DNA of 64,000 nt, taken from the NCBI RefSeq assembly GCF_900069005.2, contig NZ_LN831279.1, forward strand, positions 3,087,742 to 3,151,741, given 5' to 3'. Below the pieces are notes generated by a model. That model had not been told where the DNA came from and ran no database searches. It saw nothing but the letters and a program-made list of their open reading frames with translations. Shown here piece after piece: positions 1 to 9,231 of this stretch; position 1 is the stretch's first letter; each line of letters opens with the position of its first letter. Origin of the DNA: Paenibacillus sp. GM2. GTDB lineage: Bacteria > Bacillota > Bacilli > Paenibacillales > Paenibacillaceae. A program made the translations under genes and the position numbers.

Positions 1-15
1 ATATTAGTCATTGAA

Positions 16-1614
16 TCACTTCAGATTGTCTTTGTTCGCTTCATACCACTCCTGTGCCAGCTTTTCTACATTTTCGCCGCCTAGCCGCTTCCACTCTTTC
101 CTCAGCTCATTCAATCCATCCGCAGGCGACATGGAGCCGCCCCCTGTAATCACTTTGGCTTCAATCTGCTGGGCGATCGGGGAGAATGTCGCGATCAACT
201 GGCTCAATTCAGGAAAGTCCGGATTGTAAGCAATATCTCTGCGATATTTATTTTTCATAGCGATTTCAAGAGATTTTCCCTTTTCCTTGGCATAACTCTG
301 AGAAACTTCGTCCTTAGCGGCCATCGCCAGGAACATTTCCGGCTTCAATTCATTATCCATCACAATGGCGTATTCCGATGCGTAAGCCACTTCCCGCTGA
401 AACTGCTCAGGATCCGTCTTTTGCCGTACTCCGTCCACCATCGTGTAATGTACATTTTCTTCCCCGTATCTGAGCGGCACCCAGCCGTCTTTAAGCATCC
501 AGTCAATGAACTCAATCGCCGCCTTGATCTCTTCTTCCTTCATCTTGCTGTTAAATGCGGTAAAAATACTCGGAGGGGCCTCTTGATACAACCCGTTCTT
601 ACCGTACTTGCTGCTGACGGACTCAAGCGGCACCAGTTTGGCATTGGGATCGTTCTTAACTAGGTTTCCGTTTAATTCCTCAATGTCCCAGTTTCCAAAA
701 TAGATGCCTGCCTTGCCTGTGGTCAGAAACTGTGCGGAACGCTGAAAATTCGTATCCGTAATATATTCCCGATCGATTAACCCCTCATCGAAGAGCTGCT
801 TCTGGAAGGCCAGCGTATCCGCATGCCGATCCAATGTCCGGCCAAATTGCATTTTACCGTCCTCGATATACCATTGATTCTCGCTTGTAAAGAACAGAGC
901 CTGGTCAATCGAGTTGGCGCTGTTGCTCATTGCAATGGGAACAGTATCTGCCTGGCCGTTGCCATCCGGATCCTCTTCCTTGAATTTGCGGGCTACATCA
1001 ATAAGCTCTTCTACCGTAGCAGGCGCCTTTAGCCCCAGCTTATCGAGCCAATCCTGTCGAATCCACATGCCATGATTGGCAAGCGTCTCTCTGACGAACG
1101 ACACCGCATATACTTCACCATTGAATTTCAAATAAGGCTCAAGCTCAGGGTGCTTTCCCAAATAAGATTTATAGGTCGTACTGTATTTCTCGATATAGTC
1201 GCCGATCGGCTGGATCGCGCCTTGATTGGCTAATTGACTAATGTAGTTCCGATCATATTCCCAGATCAGATCAGGCGCTTCACCGGCTGCAATCAATGCA
1301 TTCAGCTTGGCCTGCGCCTGGCTCCGCGTCACCGGAACCCACTTTACATTTACCGGTGACTGCTCATTGATCCACCGGGTCCAGCGATTATCCTCATACG
1401 TCCCTTCCTCTGTCGGCACCTTGCCGCGATCAAACATTGAGATGCTGATTTCTGGCTTCGGGCCATCTTCAGCCTGTTCCGATGTCGCTGCAGCACCGCC
1501 CGGCTTGTCTCCGGAAGTTCCCTTCGAACCACAGGCCGCCAATAGCAGCATCAACAGCAGCAAGGTCATCACCAAAGCAAAGGTTGATTTCCCTGCAAAT
1601 TTCATTTTTTTCAT
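16..1614 (-). CDS. Sugar ABC transporter substrate-binding lipoprotein
   Basis: This is an extracellular solute-binding protein of 532 aa, probably for an oligosaccharide, tethered to the outer face of the membrane. The N-terminus has a basic stretch, a long Leu-rich hydrophobic segment and a lipobox (LLAAC) with the lipidated Cys near residue 28, followed by a Gly/Ser/Glu linker. The rest has the look of the large LplA/YtcQ-type binding proteins of Gram-positives. It is the last gene of an operon with two permeases, 64 bp after the second. The ATG start is preceded by a GGGGGA ribosome site. The substrate cannot be read from sequence. Confidence 0.9.
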   Translation of the reverse strand: MKKMKFAGKSTFALVMTLLLLMLLLAACGSKGTSGDKPGGAAATSEQAEDGPKPEISISMFDRGKVPTEEGTYEDNRWTRWINEQSPVNVKWVPVTRSQAQAKLNALIAAGEAPDLIWEYDRNYISQLANQGAIQPIGDYIEKYSTTYKSYLGKHPELEPYLKFNGEVYAVSFVRETLANHGMWIRQDWLDKLGLKAPATVEELIDVARKFKEEDPDGNGQADTVPIAMSNSANSIDQALFFTSENQWYIEDGKMQFGRTLDRHADTLAFQKQLFDEGLIDREYITDTNFQRSAQFLTTGKAGIYFGNWDIEELNGNLVKNDPNAKLVPLESVSSKYGKNGLYQEAPPSIFTAFNSKMKEEEIKAAIEFIDWMLKDGWVPLRYGEENVHYTMVDGVRQKTDPEQFQREVAYASEYAIVMDNELKPEMFLAMAAKDEVSQSYAKEKGKSLEIAMKNKYRRDIAYNPDFPELSQLIATFSPIAQQIEAKVITGGGSMSPADGLNELRKEWKRLGGENVEKLAQEWYEANKDNLK

Positions 1615-1678
1615 CGTTCCATCCCCCTATAGGTTTCATGAAAAAGTTGACTACGCTAGCCTATATAACCGGACACCT

Positions 1679-2560
1679 TCAGCCCTTGACTGACCCGATC
1701 AGCACGCCTTTGACAAAATGCTTCTGCAGAAACGGATACACGCATAAAATCGGTGTCACAACAATGACGACGGCGGCGGCCTTGAGCGCCTCAGGTGTCA
1801 ATAGCACCTGTTCCAGCCCTTCGTTGCCATTCATACTGTTCAACAGATTGCTATCTACCGCGCTTACCATCTGATAGAGCTTGACCATAACCGTCAGCTT
1901 CGTCGATTTTGTAATATACAACATCACATTGAAATAGCTGTTCCACCAGCCCACCGCATAAAATAGAGATAGTGCGGCCAGAATCGGCTTGCAAAGCGGC
2001 AGATAGATTTGCAGCAGGATTCGCCAGTCGCCAGCGCCGTCAATGGATGCGGACTCCTCGATCTCGCCGGGCAGCCCCTCCATAAACGTCTTCATAACAA
2101 ACATGTTATACGTGCTGATCAGCCCCGGCAGCCAAACGGCCCAATACGAATTCATTAGCCCCAATGACTTGATCAGAATAAAATTCGGAATCAGGCCGGC
2201 CACAAATAGCATCGTAAACGTAATGAGCATCAAGAGCCAGCTGCGACCAGCCAGTCGCTTACGTGAGAGCGGATAGGCCGCCAGAATCGTCATCACCATG
2301 TTGAACAAGGTTCCAGCCACCGTAACGAGTACGGTATTTCCCATCGCCATAATCAACTGTCCGTCATCGAACAACCGCTGATAAGCAACCGTATTAAACT
2401 CAATCGGCCACAGGAACACTTCCCCTGATGTAATCGCTCTGCTGCTGCTGAAGGAGGCCACGATTTCATACCAGAAAGGAAATAACGTCAGCAGCGACAC
2501 AAAGCCGAGAAATACGTAAGCGCTTACGATTCCGAGCTTGCTTACAGGATCTGTCTTCAT
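1679..2560 (-). CDS. Carbohydrate ABC transporter permease (YtcP/LplC type)
   Basis: Inner-membrane subunit of a sugar importer, 293 aa with about six predicted membrane segments. The EAA loop that docks the ATPase is visible (ASIDGAGDW around residues 170-180), and the C-terminus ends in the GVLIGSVKG tail usual for this family. It follows the partner permease by only 4 bp, so translation is probably coupled, and precedes the binding protein. No ATPase gene is nearby; these systems commonly borrow a shared MsmX-type ATPase. Confidence 0.93.
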   Translation of the reverse strand: MKTDPVSKLGIVSAYVFLGFVSLLTLFPFWYEIVASFSSSRAITSGEVFLWPIEFNTVAYQRLFDDGQLIMAMGNTVLVTVAGTLFNMVMTILAAYPLSRKRLAGRSWLLMLITFTMLFVAGLIPNFILIKSLGLMNSYWAVWLPGLISTYNMFVMKTFMEGLPGEIEESASIDGAGDWRILLQIYLPLCKPILAALSLFYAVGWWNSYFNVMLYITKSTKLTVMVKLYQMVSAVDSNLLNSMNGNEGLEQVLLTPEALKAAAVVIVVTPILCVYPFLQKHFVKGVLIGSVKG

Positions 2561-2564
2561 TGAA

Positions 2565-3479
2565 CTACCACAACCCCCGTTCCCCGAAGAGTCGGATAGA
2601 CCGGTTAACGGTCAGAACAAGAATCACGCTTACGACCGATTGAAAGAGTCCAATCGCCGTCGTATAGCTATAGTTCATATTTTGCAGCCCCACCCGGTAT
2701 ACATACGTACTGATCACATCGGCGACATCCAATACGGAGTTGTTCTGCAGCACCAGGGTTTGCTCCAATCCGACATCCATCATTTGCCCCATTCTGAGAA
2801 TCAGCAGAATCGCAATTGTACCGCGGATACCGGGCAGTGTCACATGCCACATTTGCCGCAGCTTCGAGGCTCCATCGATTTTAGCTGCCTCATACAGCTG
2901 GGGATCGATCGAGGCCATCGCCGCCAGGTACAGGATCGTCCCCCATCCCGCTTCACGCCAAATGCCCGAGATCGTATAGGCGATTGGCCACCAGAATGAA
3001 TCTGCCATAAAATAGATCGTCTCGCCTCCGGTCAGCCTCTTCAGCAGAAGATTCACAATCCCCGTGCTTGGCGATAACGCGGCCACGACAATGGTACCGA
3101 GCACAGCCCAGGACATGAAATGCGGGATATACAGCATGTTTTGCACAATACGTTTATACCAGTTCCGCCGAACCTCATTGAGAAGCAGCGCCAGTATAAT
3201 CGGAACAGGAAAGCCGAATACAAGACTGTACAAATTCAGAACGAGCGTGTTTCTGAGTATTCTCCAGAAATCCGAGCTTTGGAATATCATTTGAAAATGC
3301 TTGAATCCAACCCACTCGCTTCCGAATATACCGTCTGCAAACCTGTAATTCTTAAAAGCAATAATCTCTCCGACCACCGGAACGTATTTAAATAGAAAAT
3401 AAAACAGGATCACAGGCAACAGCATCAAATATAAATGCTTATCCCGAATCACCCGACCCCAAACTGACTGCCCGCTCAT
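2565..3479 (-). CDS. Carbohydrate ABC transporter permease (LplB type)
   Basis: First permease subunit of the importer, with about six membrane segments. It has the family N-terminal pattern (KHLYLMLLPVILFYFLFKYVP) and an EAA motif (YEAAKIDGAS). The frame is open up to 3530, but I place the start at the internal ATG at 3479 because it has an AGAGGAAGAG ribosome site and gives the normal family N-terminus (about 304 aa); the upstream extension (MSCCERVRLY...) is unlike the family. It is the first gene of the three-gene transport operon and lies about 200 bp downstream of the AraC-type sensor gene. Confidence 0.92.
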   Translation of the reverse strand: MSGQSVWGRVIRDKHLYLMLLPVILFYFLFKYVPVVGEIIAFKNYRFADGIFGSEWVGFKHFQMIFQSSDFWRILRNTLVLNLYSLVFGFPVPIILALLLNEVRRNWYKRIVQNMLYIPHFMSWAVLGTIVVAALSPSTGIVNLLLKRLTGGETIYFMADSFWWPIAYTISGIWREAGWGTILYLAAMASIDPQLYEAAKIDGASKLRQMWHVTLPGIRGTIAILLILRMGQMMDVGLEQTLVLQNNSVLDVADVISTYVYRVGLQNMNYSYTTAIGLFQSVVSVILVLTVNRSIRLFGERGLW

Positions 3480-3681
3480 ACTTTCTCTTCCTCTCGCCAC
3501 ATAAAGTCTCACCCTTTCGCAACATGACATGCAAATTGATCCGCAGCTACAATTCTGATTGTATGAAGGGCCGGGGGAGCCGAAAAGAGACGGGTTTTAT
3601 ATTTAGTGACTTTTCTTATTCATGGGCAGGTCGCATTTTTTATGGTCCGTTCATTTTTTTATGATTCAAGCGCAACAAACC

Positions 3682-5994
3682 CTATTCCAAGGCGATTTTG
3701 GTCGTTGAATTCTGCAGTAGCTCACGCTGCTCGGAAGGCGTCATACCTGTATATTTCTTAAATGCCCGCAGGAAGCTGCGCGTATTGATATAACCGACCT
3801 CTTCGGCAATATCATTAATTTTACGATTTTTGTCCGTCAACAGCCCAAGCGCTGCATGAATCCGGGTCTCTATTAAATAATCGATGAAATTCTTCTCCGT
3901 ATGCTCTTTAAACAATTTACTGATATAGGTCGGACTGAGCCCAAACGTTTCCGCCAGATGTGCCAAAGAAAATTCGCTTTCCCGGAAGTGTTCTTCAATA
4001 TATGCCAGCATTTCCAAGATCAATTTATTGCTGCCGCGCTGCTTGCGTCTCTCTTCAACCCTGCCCGCCATTTGCACAAGAATATTCAGCACCATTTGCT
4101 CCAGCTCCTGCCAGTTGCGGCTGCGATAGATGCGCGTGTGAATCCTGCCCATATTATCCATGATTTCATCCACATCAACGCCAGTGGCCGCAACAGCCTG
4201 CAGCGATTTCATCACCAATTCATAGGAGAAGTGGCGTATCAGCTCCGGAGACAAGCCATGTTCAATTGCATCCTGATATAAGCGGGAAACCTGATGCGCT
4301 ATCTTCTCCATCTCGGTTTGTCTCAAGGCTTCAATAATGTGATCCGTCATCTTCAGAATGCGGTAAAAGTCCTGATGCTCCGAGCCGCTTAGATCCTCAA
4401 AGGAAATAACAGTTTGGCTGCCCAGGATCAGCCGGTATTCCAGCGCCTTTTGTGCTTCGGCATAAGAGGTTGTAATATCGCGTATATCTCCATAACATCT
4501 GCCTACTCCGACAGTCACCAACAGTCCGAACTGCTGCTTCATAATATCCAGCACCAGCTCCAGAATGGCCAATGCGCGAAGATGGTTCTGCTCGGCATCT
4601 CCCTCGGCGAAGCTGATAATCATCGCGGCCCGCCCTGAACCGGTATCTATCGCTACACCCGCGGTCTCCATATTGATCAATTCCTCAGCGACATTACAGA
4701 GCATGTAGGTGTACAGGGTTTCATCCTTGGCGCTCATACCGCTGTCTTTGCCGATTTCTGCCGCACAGACAATGAACATTTGCGGGAATAGTGGAAAGCC
4801 CGAATATTCCAATTGCCGATTGACGGATTCAAATTCAGTCCGATAACCCGTTAACACATCCATCACCATTCTCCACTTCACGATCGGCTTGGAATCCCGT
4901 ACCTGCTGTTCCAATTGCTTGCGGTCAACATGCATTTGGTCAAATACCTTCTCCAGATAATCCAGCTTCACAGTGTAACCCGGTTTGCCCTGCCTGGAGG
5001 CTCCCGTCATTTTAACGGCTAACCGGTCAAGGGGCTTGAAGGTGCGCCGATTCACGTAAAACAGGACGGACAGCGCCAACACAAGCATGATGATGACAAT
5101 CGCGACCATCAGATTGCGGAGCGATTCCAGCGGCTGATATAACTCCGCTTCAGGAATTACACTGACGATTCTCCAACCTGTATAATTGGACGTGATATAA
5201 AAGACCGATTGCTTGCCTCCGTTTGCTTCGGCCGTGAATTGTCCGCTCTCTGTTTTATCCAGAACCTGCTTCATATAAGGAATGTCCGTCACATTTTTGT
5301 ATAGCTGCGTTTTATCGTCATGAGTCACGATATTCCCTTTGTCGTCAATAATAAAGGTATGTACTCCGTCCTGGCCGCCTTCAAATACATCGCTAACCAT
5401 CCGGTAGAGTACATCCTCATTGATATTTACAGCGACCAGCCCTTTACGGTAGCCCGGATTGCTGATCAATGGATAAGGACGGATCAGTGTAATGACATCC
5501 TGCAATTTCTCCCCATCCCGCACCTTATGCGTACCGATCCATTTCGAGTAGCCTTCCATTTCGATATAGCTTTGCAGCCAGTTGTCCTCGAATTCATTGT
5601 TCTTGATTAACGCCTTGTCGGTCATCATATCGCCGCTCGTATCCGAATAGACAAAAACAGAAGATAATTGCTCATTGGCGTGAACCAGGGTTTGCAATTT
5701 ATTAGATAAGCCGAAGGAATTGGCATATTTTTGGGAGGGATCTTCATAGCTGTCATACATAAAATATACGTATTCAAGCTCCTGCGACAGATTAAGCAGA
5801 TCCTTTTCAGTTGCCCGAAACACAAGCTCGATTCTGTTATCGATTTGCTTGAGCAATGCAATGTGCGTCTCCTTCAAATCACGCTGCAGACGTCCCACCA
5901 TGCCAAAATAAGACAAGCTAAAGGCCAGGATGATAATGACAATGCAAATGGAACCATAGATGATCATGACCTTTCCGGAAATACTTAATCGCAT
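3682..5994 (-). CDS. Membrane-bound sensor with AraC-type HTH
   Basis: A one-component transmembrane regulator of 770 aa. TM1 lies at about residues 8-28, followed by an extracytoplasmic sensing region of about 260 residues (Cache-like), TM2 at about 292-312, a HAMP-like stretch with a basic linker, a central cytoplasmic region, and a C-terminal AraC double HTH (about 670-765) with the LSPTYISKLFKE and GYINTRSFLRAFKKYTGMTPSE signatures. It has neither histidine kinase nor receiver domain, so sensing and DNA binding are in one chain. Its position just upstream of the permease/binding-protein operon suggests it activates that operon. The ATG start has an AGGGGGG ribosome site. Confidence 0.9.
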   Translation of the reverse strand: MRLSISGKVMIIYGSICIVIIILAFSLSYFGMVGRLQRDLKETHIALLKQIDNRIELVFRATEKDLLNLSQELEYVYFMYDSYEDPSQKYANSFGLSNKLQTLVHANEQLSSVFVYSDTSGDMMTDKALIKNNEFEDNWLQSYIEMEGYSKWIGTHKVRDGEKLQDVITLIRPYPLISNPGYRKGLVAVNINEDVLYRMVSDVFEGGQDGVHTFIIDDKGNIVTHDDKTQLYKNVTDIPYMKQVLDKTESGQFTAEANGGKQSVFYITSNYTGWRIVSVIPEAELYQPLESLRNLMVAIVIIMLVLALSVLFYVNRRTFKPLDRLAVKMTGASRQGKPGYTVKLDYLEKVFDQMHVDRKQLEQQVRDSKPIVKWRMVMDVLTGYRTEFESVNRQLEYSGFPLFPQMFIVCAAEIGKDSGMSAKDETLYTYMLCNVAEELINMETAGVAIDTGSGRAAMIISFAEGDAEQNHLRALAILELVLDIMKQQFGLLVTVGVGRCYGDIRDITTSYAEAQKALEYRLILGSQTVISFEDLSGSEHQDFYRILKMTDHIIEALRQTEMEKIAHQVSRLYQDAIEHGLSPELIRHFSYELVMKSLQAVAATGVDVDEIMDNMGRIHTRIYRSRNWQELEQMVLNILVQMAGRVEERRKQRGSNKLILEMLAYIEEHFRESEFSLAHLAETFGLSPTYISKLFKEHTEKNFIDYLIETRIHAALGLLTDKNRKINDIAEEVGYINTRSFLRAFKKYTGMTPSEQRELLQNSTTKIALE

Positions 5995-6089
5995 GCAAGT
6001 CCCCCCTATTTGCCTGTAAGATTGAATTAATCCACTCCATTTTGAAATTAATATATCATTCTATAATTGCCCTGAATATCTGCTGATAG

Positions 6090-6146
6090 AAAAAAACCCT
6101 TCTGAATCTATGATTATCCAAAAAAGAGCATCACAGTTCAAAAGGG
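6090..6146 (-). terminator. Rho-independent terminator after the deacetylase
   Basis: On the minus strand a 10-bp stem (CCCTTTTGAA pairing with TTCAGAAGGG through one G-U pair) closes a loop of about 30 nt and runs into seven T residues. It sits about 30 bp downstream of the deacetylase stop, between it and the AraC-type sensor gene. The long loop lowers confidence. Confidence 0.5.
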
Positions 6147-6177
6147 ATAATAGAGTAGCGGCGAATATCTTGCTAAG

Positions 6178-6978
6178 CTAGAGCAGTTGCGTCCGGCTGC
6201 CGCCTTTGGCTTCAATAATCGTTCCGCCGGCATCAAGCCATACGGAGTCAGCGGAAGGATTATATACAAACTCCATAGAAGCTGCAAAACGAAGATGTTG
6301 GTAACAATTCAGGTAATCCGTGATCTCGATGTTGGTGGCATACCAGATGTCATCACGACGACCGACCGATTCACAGAAGCTTTCGATTAACTCCCAATTG
6401 TTGTCCTGGTCGAATTCATAGCTATGTCCCCATACATACATCAAATATAGATACTGTCTCCGGTCAAGCTGCTTGAATGGCTCTGTCAGGGCAAGCAAAT
6501 TCTGATTATGATGGCAGGTTGGATTCCACTCCATCAGATCATCCGGCATGTGGAAAGCGCCATGGCTTGCCACCGTACGCGCATAATCAATGCCCAGAGC
6601 CGGCAACAATTCTTTGATTTGACGGTTCAGCGATCCATTGGGATAGGAAAATCCGCGGACCGGATAACCCGTTATTTTCTCCAACACTCTCCGGTCTTCA
6701 ATAATTTCGCTGACGATCTGCTCTCTTGCACATCTGGCGAGCGTAGGGTGATTCACCGTATGCGCTGCAATTTCGTGGTCCCGGTAGAGTTCTGCAGCTT
6801 GATCCAACGGGATTCTATCCCCCTCTCCCGCAAGTCCCGAGTTCAGATGAAAGGTCGCTTTGATCCCATAGTCATTCAGCAGACGAACCAGCCGTCGGTC
6901 CGCCGTTCTACCGTCATCATAACTAAGTGTCAGCACCTTATGCTTCCCTTCGGGGAAAGCGAGCAGAACATTGTTCAT
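6178..6978 (-). CDS. NodB-type polysaccharide deacetylase (CE4)
   Basis: A metal-dependent deacetylase-fold protein of 266 aa. NodB motifs are visible: LSYDDGR (catalytic Asp and metal Asp), HTVNHP (metal His pair) and FSYPNG. There is no signal peptide, so it is probably cytoplasmic, unlike chitin or peptidoglycan deacetylases. The open frame runs back to 7290, but that extension is Arg/Cys-rich readthrough opposite the upstream gene. The start at 6978 has a GGGGGA ribosome site and overlaps the upstream GH105 stop in an ATGA, implying translational coupling. In this context it may deacetylate imported pectin or rhamnogalacturonan fragments; that role is inferred. Confidence 0.85.
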   Translation of the reverse strand: MNNVLLAFPEGKHKVLTLSYDDGRTADRRLVRLLNDYGIKATFHLNSGLAGEGDRIPLDQAAELYRDHEIAAHTVNHPTLARCAREQIVSEIIEDRRVLEKITGYPVRGFSYPNGSLNRQIKELLPALGIDYARTVASHGAFHMPDDLMEWNPTCHHNQNLLALTEPFKQLDRRQYLYLMYVWGHSYEFDQDNNWELIESFCESVGRRDDIWYATNIEITDYLNCYQHLRFAASMEFVYNPSADSVWLDAGGTIIEAKGGSRTQLL

Positions 6979-8030
6979 AGGGATTCCCCCGTCTCCGTAT
7001 ATGCTAGTGATAACAGGATAAGTACCAGTCCCTGACCATATAAAGTTGGATAACACGGGATTTGATGATAGGACGGGATATCCGGCATCACCGGCGTCCC
7101 TCCGGAGACGCCTTCTACGGTTCCGTCCGGCGCAATGAATTCCTCTACACCTTGCAGCGCCTTCTCGGCCGCTTCTTTGTACACAGCATCCAGCCAGCCT
7201 ATGCGCACTCCGGCTAACCATCCTGCTGCAATCCCTGCACTTCCGGATGTTTCCTCGACAAACCCGGACTGATCCAACACCGTGCTCCATAAGCCGCTGT
7301 CTCTTTGATACTGCCGCAGGCCTGCCGCCAGCTGCTGATAGCGTTTCACAATTTCATCAGATAACGGAATCAAGTCCCGGATTTCTGCGGCAATCCAGGG
7401 TGCCGCCAGAATAACCCAAGCATTAGCGCGGGCCCAACGGGCGGCGGACATATGATGGCCTTCGCTGCCATTCCATCCGTGAAACAGCACGCCTGTCTCC
7501 GGATCCTGCAGCAACCGTAAATGGACTAGCAATTGGAATTCCGCTTCTTTCGCATACTTGCTGTCCCCGGTCAGCCTTGCAAGTCTCGCCAAGAAGACCA
7601 CCGCCATAAATAACGTGTCCGCCCATGCTTGATCGGAGAATTGAGCATCCTCCGTAACCGTATGTTCAAAAGCGCCATCGCGAGTACGGGGCGCTTCCGT
7701 CAGCATCCAATCCCCAATTTTCGTCGCGGTGTCCAAGTACCACTGTTCCCCGGTCATCCGATACAATGCCGGAAAAATCGCATACGGCGCCATTGAATTA
7801 ATGACTTTTACCTGCTCGCTTTTATGTTTATTGCGTTCCGTCCACCGCTGTAAGTATTCAATCGCTGTGGCGTCGCCTGTCAATTGCCCATATTCCAGAA
7901 TTGAAATGACTCCGACCCCCGGTACCCAATCCCAGCTTTCAATATTCATTCCCCAGTCATCCGCCGGAACATCAATCATACGATGAAAGACATGCTCAGC
8001 CCGTTGCTTGAATTTAGACTTCTTATCCAT
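6975..8030 (-). CDS. GH88/GH105 unsaturated glucuronyl/galacturonyl hydrolase
   Basis: A 351-aa protein of the (alpha/alpha)6-barrel YteR/YesR type, which removes the unsaturated uronic acid left at the non-reducing end by polysaccharide lyases. Supporting segments are the acidic FSDQAWADTLFMAVVFLARL region, the LFHGWNG segment and the ARWARANAWVILA motif. There is no signal peptide, so it acts in the cytoplasm on imported oligosaccharides. It is first in a two-gene operon with the deacetylase. The ATG follows an AGGAAGTGG ribosome site. It is divergent from an AraC/cupin regulator at 8260 that probably controls it. Confidence 0.87.
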   Translation of the reverse strand: MDKKSKFKQRAEHVFHRMIDVPADDWGMNIESWDWVPGVGVISILEYGQLTGDATAIEYLQRWTERNKHKSEQVKVINSMAPYAIFPALYRMTGEQWYLDTATKIGDWMLTEAPRTRDGAFEHTVTEDAQFSDQAWADTLFMAVVFLARLARLTGDSKYAKEAEFQLLVHLRLLQDPETGVLFHGWNGSEGHHMSAARWARANAWVILAAPWIAAEIRDLIPLSDEIVKRYQQLAAGLRQYQRDSGLWSTVLDQSGFVEETSGSAGIAAGWLAGVRIGWLDAVYKEAAEKALQGVEEFIAPDGTVEGVSGGTPVMPDIPSYHQIPCYPTLYGQGLVLILLSLAYTETGESL

Positions 8031-8090
8031 CTGTCCACTTCCTAATCCTCATTGAATTGGTTGGCGCCTGCTTTAACTGTAAAGGATTTA

Positions 8091-8118
8091 ATAATACTCC
8101 GCTTGGTCTCTTGTACAA
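8091..8118 (-). promoter_or_regulatory. Candidate SigA promoter for the GH105 operon
   Basis: On the minus strand a -35 TTGTAC and a -10 TATTAT are separated by 16 bp, leaving a leader of about 55 nt before the GH105 start at 8030. Assigned by eye. Confidence 0.45.
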
Positions 8119-8145
8119 AAATTATGGGGATTTTTCCGGAATTCC

Positions 8146-8159
8146 AGAGAACGCTTTCA
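8146..8159 (-). promoter_or_regulatory. Candidate cre (CcpA) site
   Basis: The minus strand reads TGAAAGCGTTCTCT, fitting the degenerate cre consensus TGNAANCGNTNNCW. It lies in the divergent region between the GH105 operon and the AraC/cupin regulator, upstream of the putative GH105 promoter and close to the regulator, so it could bring either under carbon catabolite control. Confidence 0.5.
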
Positions 8160-8259
8160 CAAAACATGCTAAAATCTACTTAAGTCCCAATGTTTGAAAT
8201 TGGAGCTATATGATTTCAAATCATACGCTTAACATCTTCCTTTGGAACGGAGACTTCAT

Positions 8260-9150
8260 ATGATGGATGCAAGTTATATCTCTGCCGACTATCAAGTAGA
8301 TAACGAGACGAATCGCTTTCTGGATGATTTTCCGGTCCATTGTTTTTTTCGCGATGGAATAATCGGCCAAAATAAGATGCATGCCCATCGGGGATACGAG
8401 TTCTATATTTGCCTGGAAGGGGAAGGACAACTGTTGATCGCAGACCGCATGTACCCGCTGCTTCCAGGAACAGTGGCCATCATCAAGCCATATGTGCTGC
8501 ACCGCTCTTCGGTCGTCGGTACAAAACCTCTGCACCGGATCGTGCTGGCACTGGATGAACGTTATGTACAAACTTTGTCCCAGGCCCCCGATATGAAGCG
8601 CTGTATCGACATGCTGCTTGCCGAACCTAAGCTGCAGCCCATCTGGCAATTATCAGACAGCAAGATGGCTAAGCTTCAGACGATACTCCAGCAGCTTGCC
8701 CGCGAGGTTACTGAACATCCGGATTTCTACGAGACGGCGATGCATGCGCTGCTTGCTGAACTGTTCGTTATGCTGGCAAGAGAACAGCATTCTGACCCGG
8801 GTGCTGATGATCATGAGCAGAGCGCATTTCATTTAGCAGAGCGCCTTTTAAGCTACTTGTCTGCGTATTATGCCGAGCCGATTGAGGTTAGTCGCCTTCA
8901 TGAACAATTTAATGTCTCCCGTTCACATATGTACGAGCAATTCAAACAGGCCACCGGACATTCCTTAAACCGCTATTTGACGTTATATCGGATCAATCAG
9001 GCCAAAAGACTGCTCAGGGATACACCGCTCTCTGTGACTGAGATCGCTTCCGCCGTCGGTTTTGGCGATCTCTCGCATTTCTTCCATACGTTCAAAACCG
9101 AAACGGGTGTAACGCCGAACGCATTTCGCAAGCAAAACCGGAATGATTAA
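8260..9150 (+). CDS. AraC-family regulator with N-terminal cupin
   Basis: A 296-aa soluble regulator. The N-terminal half is a cupin-like effector domain (HAHRGYEFYICLEGEGQLL, then LLPGTVAIIKPYVLH). The C-terminal 100 residues are the AraC double HTH (NVSRSHMYEQFKQATGHSLNRY; AVGFGDLSHFFHTFKTETGVTP). I chose the ATG at 8260 over an in-frame TTG at 8242 because GGAG lies 7 bp upstream of the ATG. It is divergent from the GH105/deacetylase operon and is its likely activator. Confidence 0.9.
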   Translation: MMDASYISADYQVDNETNRFLDDFPVHCFFRDGIIGQNKMHAHRGYEFYICLEGEGQLLIADRMYPLLPGTVAIIKPYVLHRSSVVGTKPLHRIVLALDERYVQTLSQAPDMKRCIDMLLAEPKLQPIWQLSDSKMAKLQTILQQLAREVTEHPDFYETAMHALLAELFVMLAREQHSDPGADDHEQSAFHLAERLLSYLSAYYAEPIEVSRLHEQFNVSRSHMYEQFKQATGHSLNRYLTLYRINQAKRLLRDTPLSVTEIASAVGFGDLSHFFHTFKTETGVTPNAFRKQNRND

Positions 9151-9181
9151 GGCCTGCTAGTTTAACAATGAATGTTGGATC

Positions 9182-9217
9182 AAAAAAACAAAGCCCCTCA
9201 CGTATTAAACATGAGGG
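9182..9217 (-). terminator. Rho-independent terminator of the glycosidase operon
   Basis: The minus strand has a CCCTCA/TGAGGG stem with an 11-nt loop, then GCTTTGTTTTTTTG, 15-50 bp beyond the stop of the 1649-residue glycosidase. It has no T-run on the plus strand. Confidence 0.7.
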
Positions 9218-9231
9218 ACCGTCAGATTAAA

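Noticed and set aside
3531..3681. Possible direct-repeat operator (CATAAAAAA stretches) before the first importer
   Set aside because: The two A-rich copies do not align at a consistent spacing; simple AT richness explains them.
6979..7290. Upstream extension of the deacetylase reading frame
   Set aside because: The extension overlaps the GH105 gene in another frame and reads as Arg/Cys-rich sequence; the ATG at 6978 has a ribosome site and matches the family start.
8221..8649. 142-codon minus-strand frame opposite the AraC/cupin regulator
   Set aside because: It has no protein-like features and overlaps a well-supported regulator gene.
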